A stretch of DNA of 64,000 nt from positions 340,001-404,000 of the forward strand of contig JAPDOI010000416.1 in NCBI GenBank assembly GCA_029168955.1, in the 5' to 3' direction. This stretch comes from Aplectana chamaeleonis (taxonomy: Eukaryota > Nematoda > Chromadorea > Rhabditida > Cosmocercidae). Positions 37,000 through 47,822 of the stretch are shown one piece after another. Numbering within the stretch: the stretch's first letter is position 1; each line of letters begins with the position of its first letter. The notes below the pieces were generated by a model. It did not search any database. It was not told the origin of the DNA and worked only from the letters and a program-made list of their open reading frames with translations. The position numbers were made by a program, and so were the translations under genes.

Positions 37000-37850
37000 A
37001 TACATCTGATGTGAACAGTTCTTCTTGGACTTGCGAAATAGACTTACGAACTCAAATTAATTTGAAAACATATTTTTCATTATTATGTTTTCAATACATC
37101 TGGTACTCTTGGCCTTTGCCAATCACTTAATCTTCTCCTTTCTTCTCTTCCACCATATACCTTAGCTTCCTGCACGAAGTTATTCACACTTTCTGAATAC
37201 ACGTCCAAATCTATGTGTTTTATATTCAACATTACGAGAGCCTTCACTATAATCAAAACCTTTACTATAGCTAAGTTGTTAAAAAACGCAGGAAACTTCA
37301 TGTAATATGTCAAGAAAACCATTGTCCGTAACCTATTTCACTGGTAATGTCTTGTTTTTTTTAAATGGTTGCTCTTCCTTGAATTCCACTTCTTTTCGAA
37401 TAAGTTGTTCCTCTTCTTTGAATTTTACAACAAAAACAAACAAATAACGCTCCTGGGAGGGGGTTCGAGAAAATCGCTCCGAAAAAAATCGCAAAATTTG
37501 CTTTTGGAGGGGGGGGGTCTGAGTAAATTTAGCCTTGTCCACACCTCGTGCCGTACCCTGCGCCCCAAACGCCATGCTACGCACTTCGCCCAAAAACGAA
37601 ACTGAGAGCTCCGCTTTTGTACGTGTTGTCGTAGAGCATCGTAGACACCAATTTTTTCAATTGCGAAGCGCTTGGTTCCTTTTTTTGGGTGGTGCGCTTA
37701 GTTTTGTTCTGTAGTATTGGGAGGGGGGGGGGCGGGGAGAGGTCAACCTTTACCCTCTAATTTCTCACTTAAAAAAACTGAAATCCTGCGTACGGCAGGG
37801 TTGTTATAGGCAGTGCCCCAACTGAAATCACTTTCAGGTTCGATTTTGTG
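37000..37850. other. Intronic stretch without genes
   Basis: AT-rich, with a G-run near 37,508-37,516 and another at about 37,721-37,730. No exon or recognisable element is seen. Confidence 0.5.
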
Positions 37851-38420
37851 TTCAAAGGCAGCGTACGTTTAAAAAAACTGTGTTCATTTTCCCCTATTTT
37901 GCGCAGGTAGGCCCACCAGGTTGTGATATATCGCCAAGAAGCCACCCAAAACCTCTCAGATTTCGAAGCAAAACTCTTTCGAAAATCTCGGAGCATTCAG
38001 CTTCCTTTTTTCACATCTGTCCTGTGTGTCTCGTCTTATACAGAAGCGTAGGAAAACTGGACGCCTGAAGGTTTAGCCTGTTCAACTTCTTAGGTTGATT
38101 ATTTATTTTGGCCTTTCCATTGTCATGGATTCTCCAAAAACAAGAAACTTCCAATACACGCGTTTGTAGGCGAGGATCTCTCGAAATCAGAATAATAGAA
38201 TTTTGGATTTCCACGGCCTGTCGGGGCGCTTCTGTTCCTCGTGCTAGAGGATCGACCGGGAGAATGCCTTTTCGGACCACGGATCTGTTTTCAAGAGGCT
38301 ATAGCATTATGAATACGCAGCATTGAGTCCTCAAGCATTGTCAACTATCTACACTTGGTTCAAACATTGGATTGAGAAGAAAAAATCACTTGTTGTTTTT
38401 TCCACGGACGCTGCCTTTAA
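37851..38420. mobile_element. TTAA-type small element (about 570 bp)
   Basis: The left end TTCAAAGGCAGCGTACGT and the right end ACGCTGCCTTTAA, followed inward by A-runs and T-runs, form short terminal inverted repeats of the same AAGGCAG family as the elements at 33,891, 35,799 and 53,071. The left TTAA has become TTCA. No coding capacity. Confidence 0.55.
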
Positions 38421-38519
38421 GCGGCGTGTGAAGTAAGATGCAGGCTGACGCTTCCTCCTGGATGAGAAAATCTGAGATTGTGGAGGGAATGACTTCAAGA
38501 AAATTGTGTCGACTTTCAG

Positions 38520-38672
38520 ACGAGCGTGAAGGTGTGTATGGAGATGATGGCAACTTGTCTTCACACTCTGGTGCGAAATGCAAGTCGTATGGGTATGCAA
38601 ATCTCTGAGGGCTACATCGGCAAAATGTCTGTTAGTATAATACAGGGCCTCGACTACTTAAAAGATCATCTG
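38520..38672 (+). CDS. mek-1: MKK7/MEK-1-like kinase, exon with hinge and helix E
   Basis: The 153-nt exon (51 codons, phase 0 at both ends) has acceptor CTTTCAG|ACG and a consensus donor CTG|GTAAGT. It reads TSVKVCMEMMATC through the hinge, where the gatekeeper is the Met before Glu, then LVRNASRMGMQISEGYIGKM and SVSIIQGLDYLKDHL. This matches the family pattern xICMELMxTC...IPEGxxGKMxVxIVxALxYLK. An in-frame TGA just upstream of the acceptor confirms that the exon does not extend left. The 11.6-kb intron before it contains satellite B. Confidence 0.93.
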
Positions 38673-39085
38673 GTAAGTCATGTGTTTAATTGATATGTAA
38701 TTTCATTTGTTTGGAAAAAGAACTAGGTTCAGTATTTGAGGTTTTCTTGTTCTGCATTTGTTCTGCTCCGTTTCTGTTAACATGGGAGGTTCCTGCAGCT
38801 CCCGTTTATTTGAGCAAAACAAACTACTTACTGAGGATATCCATTTAATCCGTAGCATACAGTAGTGTTGCCTCGGGGCGAGTCCCTGATCTTAGTCATC
38901 TTTCATAGTCCTCGCCGCAAGCGCGGGACGAGCGGTGGACTATGAAACTTTTCACCGCGCGGGACGCGCGGTAAAAACTTTCATAGTCCTCCAGCACCGC
39001 CATAGCGGCGCGGCTCAAACCGCCGTGGCGGTTTTACCGTTTCAGCCCAGGCTGCCGAGATGTCGTACGTTCGTGCCGTGGCAGT

Positions 39086-39403
39086 GTGGAGGAAAGAAGA
39101 CCACCTACGTGCAAACCGACGTCAACCCCTCCGCGTGGAGGGTTTTTGTCATGGGAGAGATGCTGGCTGGCTGCAGCTCTCCTAAGGATTCTACTACAAA
39201 TGGCCGGCGTCGAGAGGAATCCAGGACCCGCTCAGAAGTACCCACGCGCCACGTGCGGCAAGGATGTCACATGGAGTAAAACAAGCGTCCAGTGCTTCGG
39301 ATGCCAAAGGTGGGTGCATCTCTCCTGTTCGGGTCTCAGTTCTGTGAGGCGTCACGATCCGTCCTTCCGTTGTGTTCTGTGCTCTGCCCCCCAGCAACTC
39401 TGA
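39086..39403 (+). pseudogene. LINE A1 N-terminal segment: 2A-like motif and PHD-like finger
   Basis: 105 codons from ATG 39,086. Residues 32-48 read LLRILLQMAGVERNPGP, a hydrophobic stretch ending in the NPGP core of 2A-like ribosome-skipping sequences. The usual Asp of D-V/I-E-x-N-P-G-P is Gly here. It is followed by a cysteine-rich finger, residues 57-99, with C-x12-C-x2-C-x4-H-x2-C-x14-C-x2-C (QCFGCQRWVHLSCSG, then FRCVLC), resembling a PHD finger with one member of the first pair missing. In LINE A2 the same finger is fused in frame to the endonuclease. Here one extra C in a C-run shifts the frame and ends the ORF at TGA 39,403. 2A-like peptides have been described at the N termini of other APE-type LINEs. 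Confidence 0.8.
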
Positions 39404-40094
39404 TTCCTCCTTTACCAACCGCCCCCTCTCTATTGTACATATTAACCTCAATGGCCTTCGTCCCAAGTTGTCTGAACTCTCTCTTTTTTCTCGTACTCAT
39501 CATCCTGATGTCATAATGGTTCAGGAAACAAAGCTTTCTCCTTCTACTACCGCTCGTCTCCCTAACATTCCTGGCTATACTGCTTATCATGCTCCAAGGT
39601 CATCTCACGGCGGAGGAGTTTCCACTTTCGTACTATCAAATCTACCCTCTCATTTCATACCAAACACCCCATCGGACGGTACTCTTGAGTGCCTACCTAT
39701 CCACCTCCCTCTTAAAACACCTCTATCTCTTTTTAATATCTATATCCCTCCTACAACGTCCTGTCCCCAATCTTATGACCCCACTCCTTCACTCAAGCAG
39801 CTGTACGACTGCTCCCTTTCACCCTCTGTTGTCTTTGCAGGCGATTTCAATGCTCATACATTCTGCTCGTCGCTTGACACTGACGCTAGAGGAGAAGACG
39901 TCGAAGAATGGGCGGAGGAGTGCGATCTGGTCATTCTCAACGATGATCAGCCCACTCGTCTCCCGGCCAACGGCCGATCCTCTAGTCCAGACATCTCTCT
40001 TGTATCATCTAATCTCTCCAGCGCCTGCTCTTGGTCGACAGCTACAACTCTGTCCAGTGATCATATCCCCGTCTTTGTCCATGTCGATCTCTAA
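39372..40094 (+). pseudogene. LINE A1 AP endonuclease domain
   Basis: Coding begins usefully at about 39,405 after the frameshift. All hallmarks of the exonuclease-endonuclease-phosphatase fold are present: HINLNG, VMVQETKL with the catalytic Glu, GGGVSTFVL, FAGDFNAHTF, SSPDISLVS and SSDHIPVFV with the terminal Asp-His. In a LINE this enzyme nicks target DNA to prime reverse transcription. The frame is lost at 40,092 where GATCTCTAATTC replaces the longer GATCTCTCTAACTC of LINE A2, a 2-nt deletion that brings in a stop. Confidence 0.88.
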
Positions 40095-42000
40095 TTCTCT
40101 TGCTCCTTATTCAGGTATCCGTCAAAGGTCTTATCTAAATCTTTGCCTTGCAGACTGGCGCTTGTTCAGGGAGGTGGCACTTCGCCATGTGGATGACTAC
40201 CCATGGAATGGAAACGTGCACCAGAAGGAACGTCACTTGACTGACGCGATTCGCAAGGCCATGAAAGCAGCCATTCCGGAGGGCCGAGTTAAGACCTTCT
40301 TTCCCAATGTCACCAGGGAAATCTTGGAGAAGATAAGGACAAGGGATGCAAAGAGAGTCGTAGATCACCTGGATCCGTCCATTGCTGAGCTGGATAGTGA
40401 GATTAAGCGAGATCTGGACAAGCACAAGAAGGAGTGTTGGGAGAAATTCACGGAGAAGATGAATTTCAAGAGTGATGGAGCGTCAACTTGGAAAGTTCTA
40501 AAGAAGATCTCGGGCAAGAGCACCTCCACCAAATATTCCACGATCGAGTTCGAGGATGGAGTTTTCAAGTCGGGGCAGGAGGCTGCAACTGCTCTCGGAA
40601 AGAATTTTTTCATAACTCAGGCTAAGAGAGGGAAGCAGAACCGAGTGACTGTAAGAGAGCTCTGTAAGTTACCACTTATGAATGAAGCAGAAGCTGTGAC
40701 GCCCGCGCAGATTGAAAAGGTGGTTAAAGAGATGCGCAACTCGAAGGCTGTAGGGCCGGATGGCATTAGTCCGGCGGTCTTGAAGAAACTACCGAGTGAG
40801 ATTATGCCAATTCTGGCTGACGTCATCAACACATCCTTTCGAACGTGCATCTTACCGCAAGACTGGAAAATGGCAAGCGTCATCCCGTTGCCCAAGCCAG
40901 GTAAATCGCCCTCCACGGCTAAGGGATACAGGCCAATAAGTCTTTTATCAACAATCGTCAAAGCCGCTGAGAAACTGGTCGTCAAGGAGCTGGCCGAGCA
41001 TAATAACAATCAGCAGCACCAGCATGGATTCCGCAAATTACACTCTACCACCACGGCGCTGCTGGAGATTGTGAGCTATGTTTTGGATGGCTTCAACGCC
41101 GGAAAGCCTCAACGCACTGTTGGAGTAGCCCTGGACCTCACGAAGGCATTTGACACTGTCAACTTAGGCATACTGTCTGAGAAGCTTTTGAGGTCCACCA
41201 TCCCGCCTTGGCGGAAGCTGTGGATTTCCGCACTCATCAAAGGACGCCGAGCAAAAGTGCTGTTTCAGGGACATGTCTCTAATAGCATTCCGATCGCTGC
41301 CGGTGTCCCTCAAGGAGGAGTCATATCGCCTGCTCTGTTCAGTCTTTACCTGGAAGATTTGCCCGTCCCCCCAAGTGACATCAAAGTCGTTGCGTATGCG
41401 GATGACATCACCATCTTGTGCCGAGACAGAGACATTAATATAGCTGCACGCAAGATCAATAGCTACCTCATCGTTCTGAAGAGCTTTCTCGATGATATGA
41501 TGCTCACTGTCTCTGCCGCTAAATCATCTGTATCAGTTTTCTCCACTGACCCTAAGGAACACTGCGCTCACCCCGTTGTGAATTGGGAAGACGCTCGTCT
41601 GCCTGCCGCACGTTTCCCTAAGCTGCTCGGCCTAGTATTGGATCCTTCGTTGAGGTTCCACAAGAATACTGAGCAGAAACAGGCTACAGTGAAAGCAAAG
41701 CTCAACGTTCTACGAGCTCTGCGAGGAACGTCGTGGGGAAGTAGCAAGGAGACAATTTTGACCACCTACAAGGCAATATTGCAGCCGGCATTGGAGTACG
41801 CTGCACTGGTGTGGCAGCACATGATATCGGATTCATCGTGGACAAAGATGCAGCGAGTTCAAAATGCTGCACTTCGGATTGCCTCAGGGTGTGCTAAAAG
41901 CACCCCAGTGGAACATCTTCATGCTGAGGCCCGAGTTCTGCCGGTTAAGGAGCACTGCCAACTCCAAGCGCAGCAACTGGTTATTAACATTGTCAAGTAG
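40085..42000 (+). pseudogene. LINE A1 reverse transcriptase domain
   Basis: About 638 codons in a single frame. After a linker (FPNVTREILEKIRTRDAKR) come the palm and finger motifs: SKAVGPDGISPAVLKKLP, IPLPKPGKSPSTAKGYRPIS, HQHGFRKLHST, VALDLTKAFDTV, AAGVPQGGVISPALFS and the catalytic YADDIT. The thumb follows with LLGLVLDPSLRFHKN, ALRGTSWGSSKETIL and ALEYAALVWQHM. The catalytic Asp residues are intact. The open frame extends left to 39,589, but that part overlaps the endonuclease in another frame and is a shadow. The frame stops at TAG 42,000, before the C-terminal finger, through mutation relative to other copies. Confidence 0.93.
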
Positions 42001-42095
42001 CCTGACCACCCATCAAGAAGGATCATGAATCCCGTGAGAGAGAGACATATCAGAAGGCCTTTTGCGGATGCTCCTGAGAAAGTCAATATACAAAG

Positions 42096-42464
42096 ATGGA
42101 CGGCCCCCAACTGGATCGTCTGCGTCTTTTACGTGCGGAGCACACCAAGTTCGTCAGGGATCATTTGAGTAGGATCACCGTCAATCCCATATTGGGGGTC
42201 GTACCACCTGTAGTCAGCAACACCGAGATGGAACTCGGTAGGCGGGCTAGAAGTACCCTTGCCTCGTTACGCTGCGGTCATTCCCCTATGCTGATGTCAT
42301 ACTTGCATAAGATCGATCGCAGTAAGCCTGACGAGTGCCCGGACTGTGGTAGCCGTGGCCACACAACTGAACACCTATTTGATTGCATAAAGAGGCCGAC
42401 CACTCTGACAACAAGGGATTTGTGGACGAATCCGGTTTCAGTCGCCCGTTTCTTGAACCTTTGA
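42096..42464 (+). pseudogene. LINE A1 C-terminal finger segment
   Basis: About 122 codons in a different frame from the RT. It contains LDRLRLLRAEHTKFVRDHL, then LGRRARSTLASLRCGHSPML and the CCHC-like motif CPDCGSRGHTTEHLFDC, ending LWTNPVSVARFLNL and a stop. This is the nucleic-acid-binding tail common in Jockey/I-like elements. The 3' untranslated region is only about 37 nt, ending in the GAA tail. Confidence 0.85.
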
Positions 42465-42888
42465 CAAAAACCTTCCTGCGGCTGCAAAGAAGAAGAAGAA
42501 GACCGTTTCAATTAATACTTGCATCTCGATTTGAGTCCACTCCAACATAAATAATTGTGGGATTATCCTGCGCTACCGCATACGCAAATTAAGCCACGAA
42601 TTTCTGCTCATGTCACATTTAAGGCCTAATTTCTACCCGCACCGCCATGGCGGTGACGCCGGAGATTTCATAGTGGCTCCCCGCGCGTGACGCGCGGTGA
42701 AAAGTTTCATAGTTCACCACTCGTCCCGCGCTTGCGGTGAGGACTATGAAAGATGCCTTGAAGAGATAAGAAGGAGGCGATGCGTCTGTATTGCAAGTTA
42801 TGCAATGTCTACCGATACCCATCATCATCCTCAAGGAATCCAAAAAAATCTGTTGCGTTTTCGGTGCTCCGGATAACCCCCGGGCAAG

Positions 42889-43180
42889 GTTGAGCAGGGT
42901 TGCGACTAAGCACAACGGGGGCTCGAAAATTTTCCGAAAAACTTTGAGGCAAAAATGAAAATTTGTGGAGGGGGGTCGTAAAATTCTTGGAAAAAAAGTA
43001 GTTTCCTCCAAAGTTAGCTAAGCTAAAATGAGCTTTGTTACTCAAAAAAAGCTAAATGATTTTTTCATCTTGGGGGGGGGGTCGTAAAAATTTTAACAAA
43101 ATTTTGGACATCAAGGGGGTCGTAGCTCCGCCGAAAATTGTCGCAACGACCTGCTCTAACCTGCTCTCGGGACGTCGTTT
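42889..43180. mobile_element. Small inverted-repeat element, family GGTTGAGCAG, copy 1
   Basis: The left end GGTTGAGCAGGGTTGCGAC and the right end, inverse of GGTTAGAGCAGGTCGTTGCGAC, are imperfect inverted repeats. Inside the ends lie GGGGGTCGTAAAATT and its counterpart. The same architecture recurs at 43,327-43,912 and 62,544-62,872, defining a three-copy family. No coding capacity. Confidence 0.65.
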
Positions 43181-43326
43181 GGAGAGAAAAAAAGAATCCT
43201 CTGGGCTTGGGAAACTGGATATTGATGTTCTATCGACCATTGCTGTAACCTACAGTTTTAGCAATGTCAGGCGGACCGGACCGTTGTGAAGAGTACAACG
43301 GAGCTACCTACAATTCCTTTCCTTTG

Positions 43327-43912
43327 GTGACAGGGTTGAGCAGCGCTGTGACCGGCCACAACGGGGGGTCGTAGAATTTTTAGAAATTTTTGAAAAAAAA
43401 TAGGATTTTTATCCAAGCCTTTTGGTAAGGTAAAATGAAGTAAAAATGAGTCCCTGGAGCTAATTGCAATGTGTTCCGCGTACATTGCACCTAACCAAAT
43501 ACATATCGTCGGCGTGCATCCGGAAGAGACTTCGCGTTCACTGTTGAAGGTTGGCGCAAACTCGGTGCCATATGCTATAACATAGGTGCACCGAGTTTGC
43601 GCCAACCTTCAACAGTGAACGCGAAGTCTCCCGGATGCACGCCGACGTTACAATTGTGAAAAAATATATATAAAACTGAAAAATATATGCCTAATATGTC
43701 CCCCGAATCCACAATAAAAAATATCACAACAACTTTCGCTTCTCTTTAAAATTTGACACTAAATAAAGCTTTAAAAAATTTGGTCTGAGGGGCCCCCTGG
43801 GGTGGGGGTCGTAAATTATGGGTTTTTTGGAAAAAAAAAGGAAAAAAAATTGGGGGGGGGGTCATGTCGTAGCCGCTACCAAATTCGCCACAACGGCCTG
43901 CACAACCCTGTT
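43327..43912. mobile_element. Small inverted-repeat element, family GGTTGAGCAG, copy 2
   Basis: It begins CAGGGTTGAGCAGCGCTGTG and ends with the inverse of CAGGGTTGTGCAGGCCGTTG. It is longer than copies 1 and 3 because it contains a 140-bp near-perfect foldback (43,508-43,647), probably a nested insertion. Low-complexity G and A runs fill much of the rest. Confidence 0.65.
43508..43647. repeat. Near-perfect 60-bp-arm foldback
   Basis: The left arm (GTCGGCGTGCATCCGG to AACTCGGTGC, 43,508-43,568) and the right arm (43,586-43,647) are inverse copies with a 2-nt difference around a 17-nt loop. The inner stem GTTGGCGCAAACTCGGTGCA also forms the stem of the hairpin at 63,383-63,440, so this is a small dispersed foldback family. 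Confidence 0.85.
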
Positions 43913-44478
43913 TGGTGACCTAAAGTTTCGAAAACTCTCACGGTATCCTTGTTTTCGTGCTTGGGCCGAAGTTCTTACAATCCCCATCCCAAATGTTCAT
44001 TTTTGGGCTGAAATATTGGCGAGCCCCTCAATCTTTTTTTTAGAAATTACCCAGCCGTTCTTAACCCCGAGTTTTGAGCTAGTAACTCTTTGAGACCTTT
44101 TAGCGTCGTGCGCTATATTGATAAACGGTATACCACTCATATACCCTTTTATTCGACTACGCTGGTTACTCCTGCCACATTCCATTATGAACATGTGCGT
44201 GATGTAGGGGCGGCAGGAGGGGCGGCTTTCGCTGCACACGGCCGGGTTCTATACCTGCCCATGGGCGACCGGGCCTTCTATCCTTTCGGAGGTCGGTAGA
44301 TGGGGTCCAGATCAGGGGTGTGCGGTAAATTTTTCTCGGTATATTTTTTACCGAAAATTTTTACCCAGGAATTTTGTCGGTAGATACGGTAAAATCGGTA
44401 GTTTCTGAATCTCGATATCTCTTTATAGTCAGCGATTGTCAACGAACCTTCATGCAAGGACGAACGTGGTATCATGTA

Positions 44479-46074
44479 GTGCGGTGCAAAAGTATAGTTC
44501 CACCCTAATGTTCTCATTCAAGAGACCAAGCCTTAGATTTCGAAATACGAGAATAGCACCAATGGATTCAGGAAGGCTGAAAATAATTGTAGACAATGTT
44601 TCAGAACAATCAATTCATGGGTTAAGAGGTACTGCTTGTTTTGGGAAAAAGTGCCCATCTTAAGCGGTGCAAAAGTATAGGTCCACCTGTGAAAATAATC
44701 ATTTATCCATACTTCAACAGCAAATAAAACACACATAATGGTCAATGGGGCCTCCTTTATTTACACCAACATCAAAAATCCTATTAGGCATACTTTTAAC
44801 TAGATTATCGATCACTGTTTGGTCGACACTCGCCCATGCATCTAGAATGACAACCTTCAGATCAGAAATCGAGGAAAAGGTGGTGCCATTCTTATACACC
44901 TTCTGCACAAGAATTCCCCACAAGTTCTCCATTGGATTCAGATCGGGAGAACATGCGGGCCATTCCATAACGGTCACGTTGTGCGCCTCTAGCCATGTAG
45001 AAGTTGATTGCGACGCGTGGATTGACGCATTGCCATGTTGAAAAACAAGATCTAGTCGTCGATATCTTCTGAGATATGGCAGTAGATGGTCACGAAGCAC
45101 CTTTTGGTAGTCCAGGCTGTTCATCCTGCACGAAACGAAGTCAAGTGCAACACGTCCGTCACCTCAGAAAGCAGCCCAGACCATCAGACTGCCGCCTCCA
45201 AATTTGCGCTTCGAGAATAACCGTTTTTCTTTCCGCAGATCCCTCCAGTAGTGGGTTCTACCATCTGGGCCATTCACATTCCATTTTTTTCGTTAGAAAA
45301 TACGACCTGGAATGCAGCAGTAGTAACTTTTCAAACTTCCCGACCAAGGCTGTGGCAACCTACCTCTCTCCATTTTGTGGCCATGTTGGTACGAGTAAAA
45401 CGCATCCTCGCCGACTTGTGAAAGGGTGTTAGGCGGGGTGCAGGTCTCATAACTTCACGGATAATGTGCGGACAGCAGTGGAGAGACAGGAGTACCGTCC
45501 ATTTCGAGACCGGAAGATCCAAATTCCCTCGGATGTCGTTTGCGGACTGCATGCTGTTCGATGCTTCACGAGCAATATGCATCTCCTCGCGCTTCGAAAG
45601 CTTTCTCCTTCGACCAGCTTCTTTCTTCTTCTTGTACTGCATCGGATTCTTCATGTATCTATTGATACAGTTGTGTGATCTTCCCAGTTGCGACGCAATC
45701 CTTCTGTTGGGGATACGTGCTTCATGTAGGGCGTCCACTTGAGCCTGCTCAGCAGCAGAAAGCTTCATCCCCCTCGGCATCACTTGGAACAATCGTAGAA
45801 AATGTCTCTATGTCACCAGGTGACAAACTTATACCCAACTTGAAACGGGAAAATTCGTTGAAGTAAAAAAGATTGGGGTGGACCTATACTTTCGCACCGC
45901 TTAAGATGGACACTTTTTCCCAAAACAAGCAGTATTTCTTAACCAATTAACCGATTGTTCTGGAACACTGCCTACAAGGGTTTTCAGCACTCCTGAATCC
46001 ATTGGTACTGTTCTCGTAATGCGAAGTCTAGGGCTTGGTCTCTTGAATGCGAAAATTAGGGTGGACCTGCACTG
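44479..46074 (-). mobile_element. Tc3-like Tc1/mariner transposon, inactive
   Basis: Terminal inverted repeats of about 200 bp (44,479-44,690 and 45,875-46,074) are flanked by TA (44,477-44,478 and 46,075-46,076). Each arm has an outer and an inner copy of a motif like GCGGTGCAAAAGTATAGKTC, about 190 bp apart, though the outer right copy is shortened. This resembles Tc3, whose arms each carry two transposase-binding sites. The left terminus lacks the usual CA before GTG. It inserted into the hAT-like shell. Confidence 0.9.
44714..45792 (-). pseudogene. Tc3-like transposase pseudogene
   Basis: Reads right to left. The N-terminal paired DNA-binding domain begins MPRGMKLSAAEQAQVDALHE and continues through GRSHNCINRYMKNP and RRRKLSKREEMHIAREAS. 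After a frame change near 45,330 come WNVNGPDGRTHYWRDLRKE and RKFGGGSLMVWAAF, then a TGA, then MNSLDYQKVLRDHL to the end. The DDE triad is broken: the first Asp is Asn (VFSNEKK), the second Asp is Gly (FQHGNASIH), and the final Glu in SPDLNPMENLWG remains. The enzyme is therefore dead in three ways: frameshift, stop and lost metal ligands. Length without breaks is close to the family's usual 330 or so residues. Confidence 0.92.
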
Positions 46075-46149
46075 TATATTTGACATGGTAAACCTTTTGA
46101 TAACTGACTCCTAACAACGGAATGCCATCATCCCTTGGTTTTCAAGACC

Positions 46150-46485
46150 GAGATTGTTGTGAAAAATTCTCGGGACCAAGTCTAGATCAGACGATTGCGA
46201 TGGTTTGGACACGTATACAGGATGGACACAAGCCGACTACCTTACAGCATGCTATGGAGGGAACGTTCAGTGCAGTGGAAGATCCAACGAACGGCCCCTA
46301 AAAGACATAAACAAATCGACGATGATCTGAAGAAACAACGATGCAGTGTCCTAAATGCTAGATCTATTGATACGAGTAGTTCTGAATGGAAGCGTATCGT
46401 TCAGGCCGCTCGAGCTCCCATGGCACCCACAGCAGTGTATTGGCTGAGAGGTCATCCCGCTCCGCTAGACGCCAGCTAACGGGCT
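46150..46485 (+). pseudogene. LINE-D reverse transcriptase C-terminal fragment
   Basis: It encodes IRRLRWFGHVYRMDTSRLPY and about 80 further residues, ending at TAA 46,479. The RLRWxGHVxRM motif is typical of the C terminus of RTE-like and related LINE polymerases. Upstream RT motifs are absent, so this is a strongly 5'-truncated copy. A TGAG-rich 3' tail follows (46,485-46,502). A different family from LINE-A, -B and -C. Confidence 0.7.
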
Positions 46486-46689
46486 GAGTGATTGAGTGAG
46501 TATCGGAAAAAAAAAGCAGCAAGAAACCGGTGAGAATAATAGGAAACGTCTCAATTTTGAGAGTTTTAGGGCTCACAGCTTTTTCAATACGCAATCTCTC
46601 CTCTCCACCCAAAACCTGTCCTTTGAAATGCAACTAGCAATCACGAAAACTCTTTGCCGCGCCGCTTGTTCACCTTCAGGGCTGGAATG

Positions 46690-46915
46690 AAATACTTGAA
46701 GATGAGCTATAGTGTTCGATACCGATAAACTTCACTAAATTCAAAGCACTCGTCAAAAATTACCTACATTGTCGAGAAAGGATTTCTTAATCTGTTACCC
46801 ATACGTTTGTTTTCCTTTTTCTCCAACTGTTAACTTTTTCGATTCCACGATGTTTGAGCCGTTTTCTTTTTGTTTGTTCTAACACTTCTGTATGGGCGTT
46901 AATAAAGTAAAGTAA
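46690..46915 (+). mobile_element. Possible 3' end of another truncated LINE
   Basis: A short frame near 46,730-46,790 (FTKFKALVKNYLHC) resembles the last residues of CR1-like polymerases. A T-rich untranslated stretch follows, then AATAAAGTAAAGTAAAA, which could be a pentamer-repeat LINE tail. It could also be unrelated AT-rich sequence. Confidence 0.35.
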
Positions 46916-47822
46916 AACATGCCATCTGGTCGTGTAGTACCAGGATCAGGAGAATATGTCTCTCTAATTCACAAAAGTCGATTTTTTTGGCTTGAAGGAA
47001 TTTAACTCGATTCTTACTCTTAAACGCACCGATAAGCGATGAGGAATATGACTTAGCACGAATGAAGGGAAAATAAATTAAAAAGTCTCCTGAAAGAAAG
47101 CATGGAAATCATTAGTGTGGAAATGCTCACAAAGGTGGTCACTTTGAGTCTTAATAGGGTTTATTCATGCAATTCAAGCGAGAAATGGATGGAGTTATTA
47201 GCCAAAAAAAGTTACTCTAGTTTGATCGGTAAAAATTTCGGTAAATTTCGAGATTAAGTCGGTAAATCAAAATTCACCGAAAAATACCGCTAAGTCCGGA
47301 AAATCGGTAAACGGTAAATGCATACCCCTTCTTCTCCTTCTGTAGCCACAGAGAGAGTCCTGTCATAGGATGAGGAACTGGTCCACCAGCGTGGGATTCG
47401 TCCAGAGATCTATTGTGGTTAATGAAGTCGGTCTCATCGGGCAATTGAAAAGGTGCGCAGTAGTATGCCTTTGATTACCACAATCGGGACACTCGTCGGG
47501 TCGGCTGCTGTGGATCCTATGTAGATAGGACATGAGCATACGGGAGTGCCCAAAGCGCAACGAGGCAAGGGTGCACCTGGAACGCCTGCCGAGTTCCCTC
47601 TCGGTTTCGCTAATCTCCGGGGGCACGACCCAAAGAATGGAGTTTACGGCGGCTTTGCACAAGTGATCCTTGACGAATTGGGTATGCTCTGCACGTAAGA
47701 GACGGAGGCGTTCTTGTTGTGCGTTGGTACATCTCTGTATACTGATTTTCGTGGGAGCATCAGCGAATGCCTTTCTTTTACATCTCTCTCTCTCACGGGA
47801 TCTAATACTCTTTGCGATGGAT

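Larger units (their letters stand above)
39045..42501 (+). mobile_element. LINE A1, near full-length non-LTR retrotransposon (3,457 bp)
   Basis: A 9-bp target duplication ACCGTTTCA lies at 39,036-39,044 and 42,502-42,510. The 5' end matches that of LINE A2 (GCTGCCGAGATGTCGTACG), so this is probably full length. The 3' end is a short GAA-repeat tail rather than poly(A). Domain order is 2A-like motif, PHD-like finger, AP endonuclease, reverse transcriptase, C-terminal CCHC-like finger. It is inactivated by an extra C near 39,390, a 2-nt loss near 40,091, a stop at 42,000 and a further frame change near 42,090. Clade assignment within the Jockey/I-like APE elements is uncertain. Confidence 0.93.
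38898..42757. mobile_element. Palindromic element split by LINE A1
   Basis: The left arm (about 38,898-39,035) and the right arm (about 42,625-42,757) are inverted copies. Both begin CATCTTTCATAGTCCTC at the outer end and contain CCGCAAGCGCGGGACGAG and ACTATGAAACTTTTCACCGC. Without LINE A1 the element would be about 400 bp, a MITE-like palindrome with very GC-rich arms. Target duplication not identified. Confidence 0.8.

Noticed and set aside
39589..40084. First 165 codons of the long frame ending at 42,000
   Set aside because: It overlaps the well-conserved endonuclease in another frame. The real RT reading begins at about 40,085 after a 2-nt deletion.
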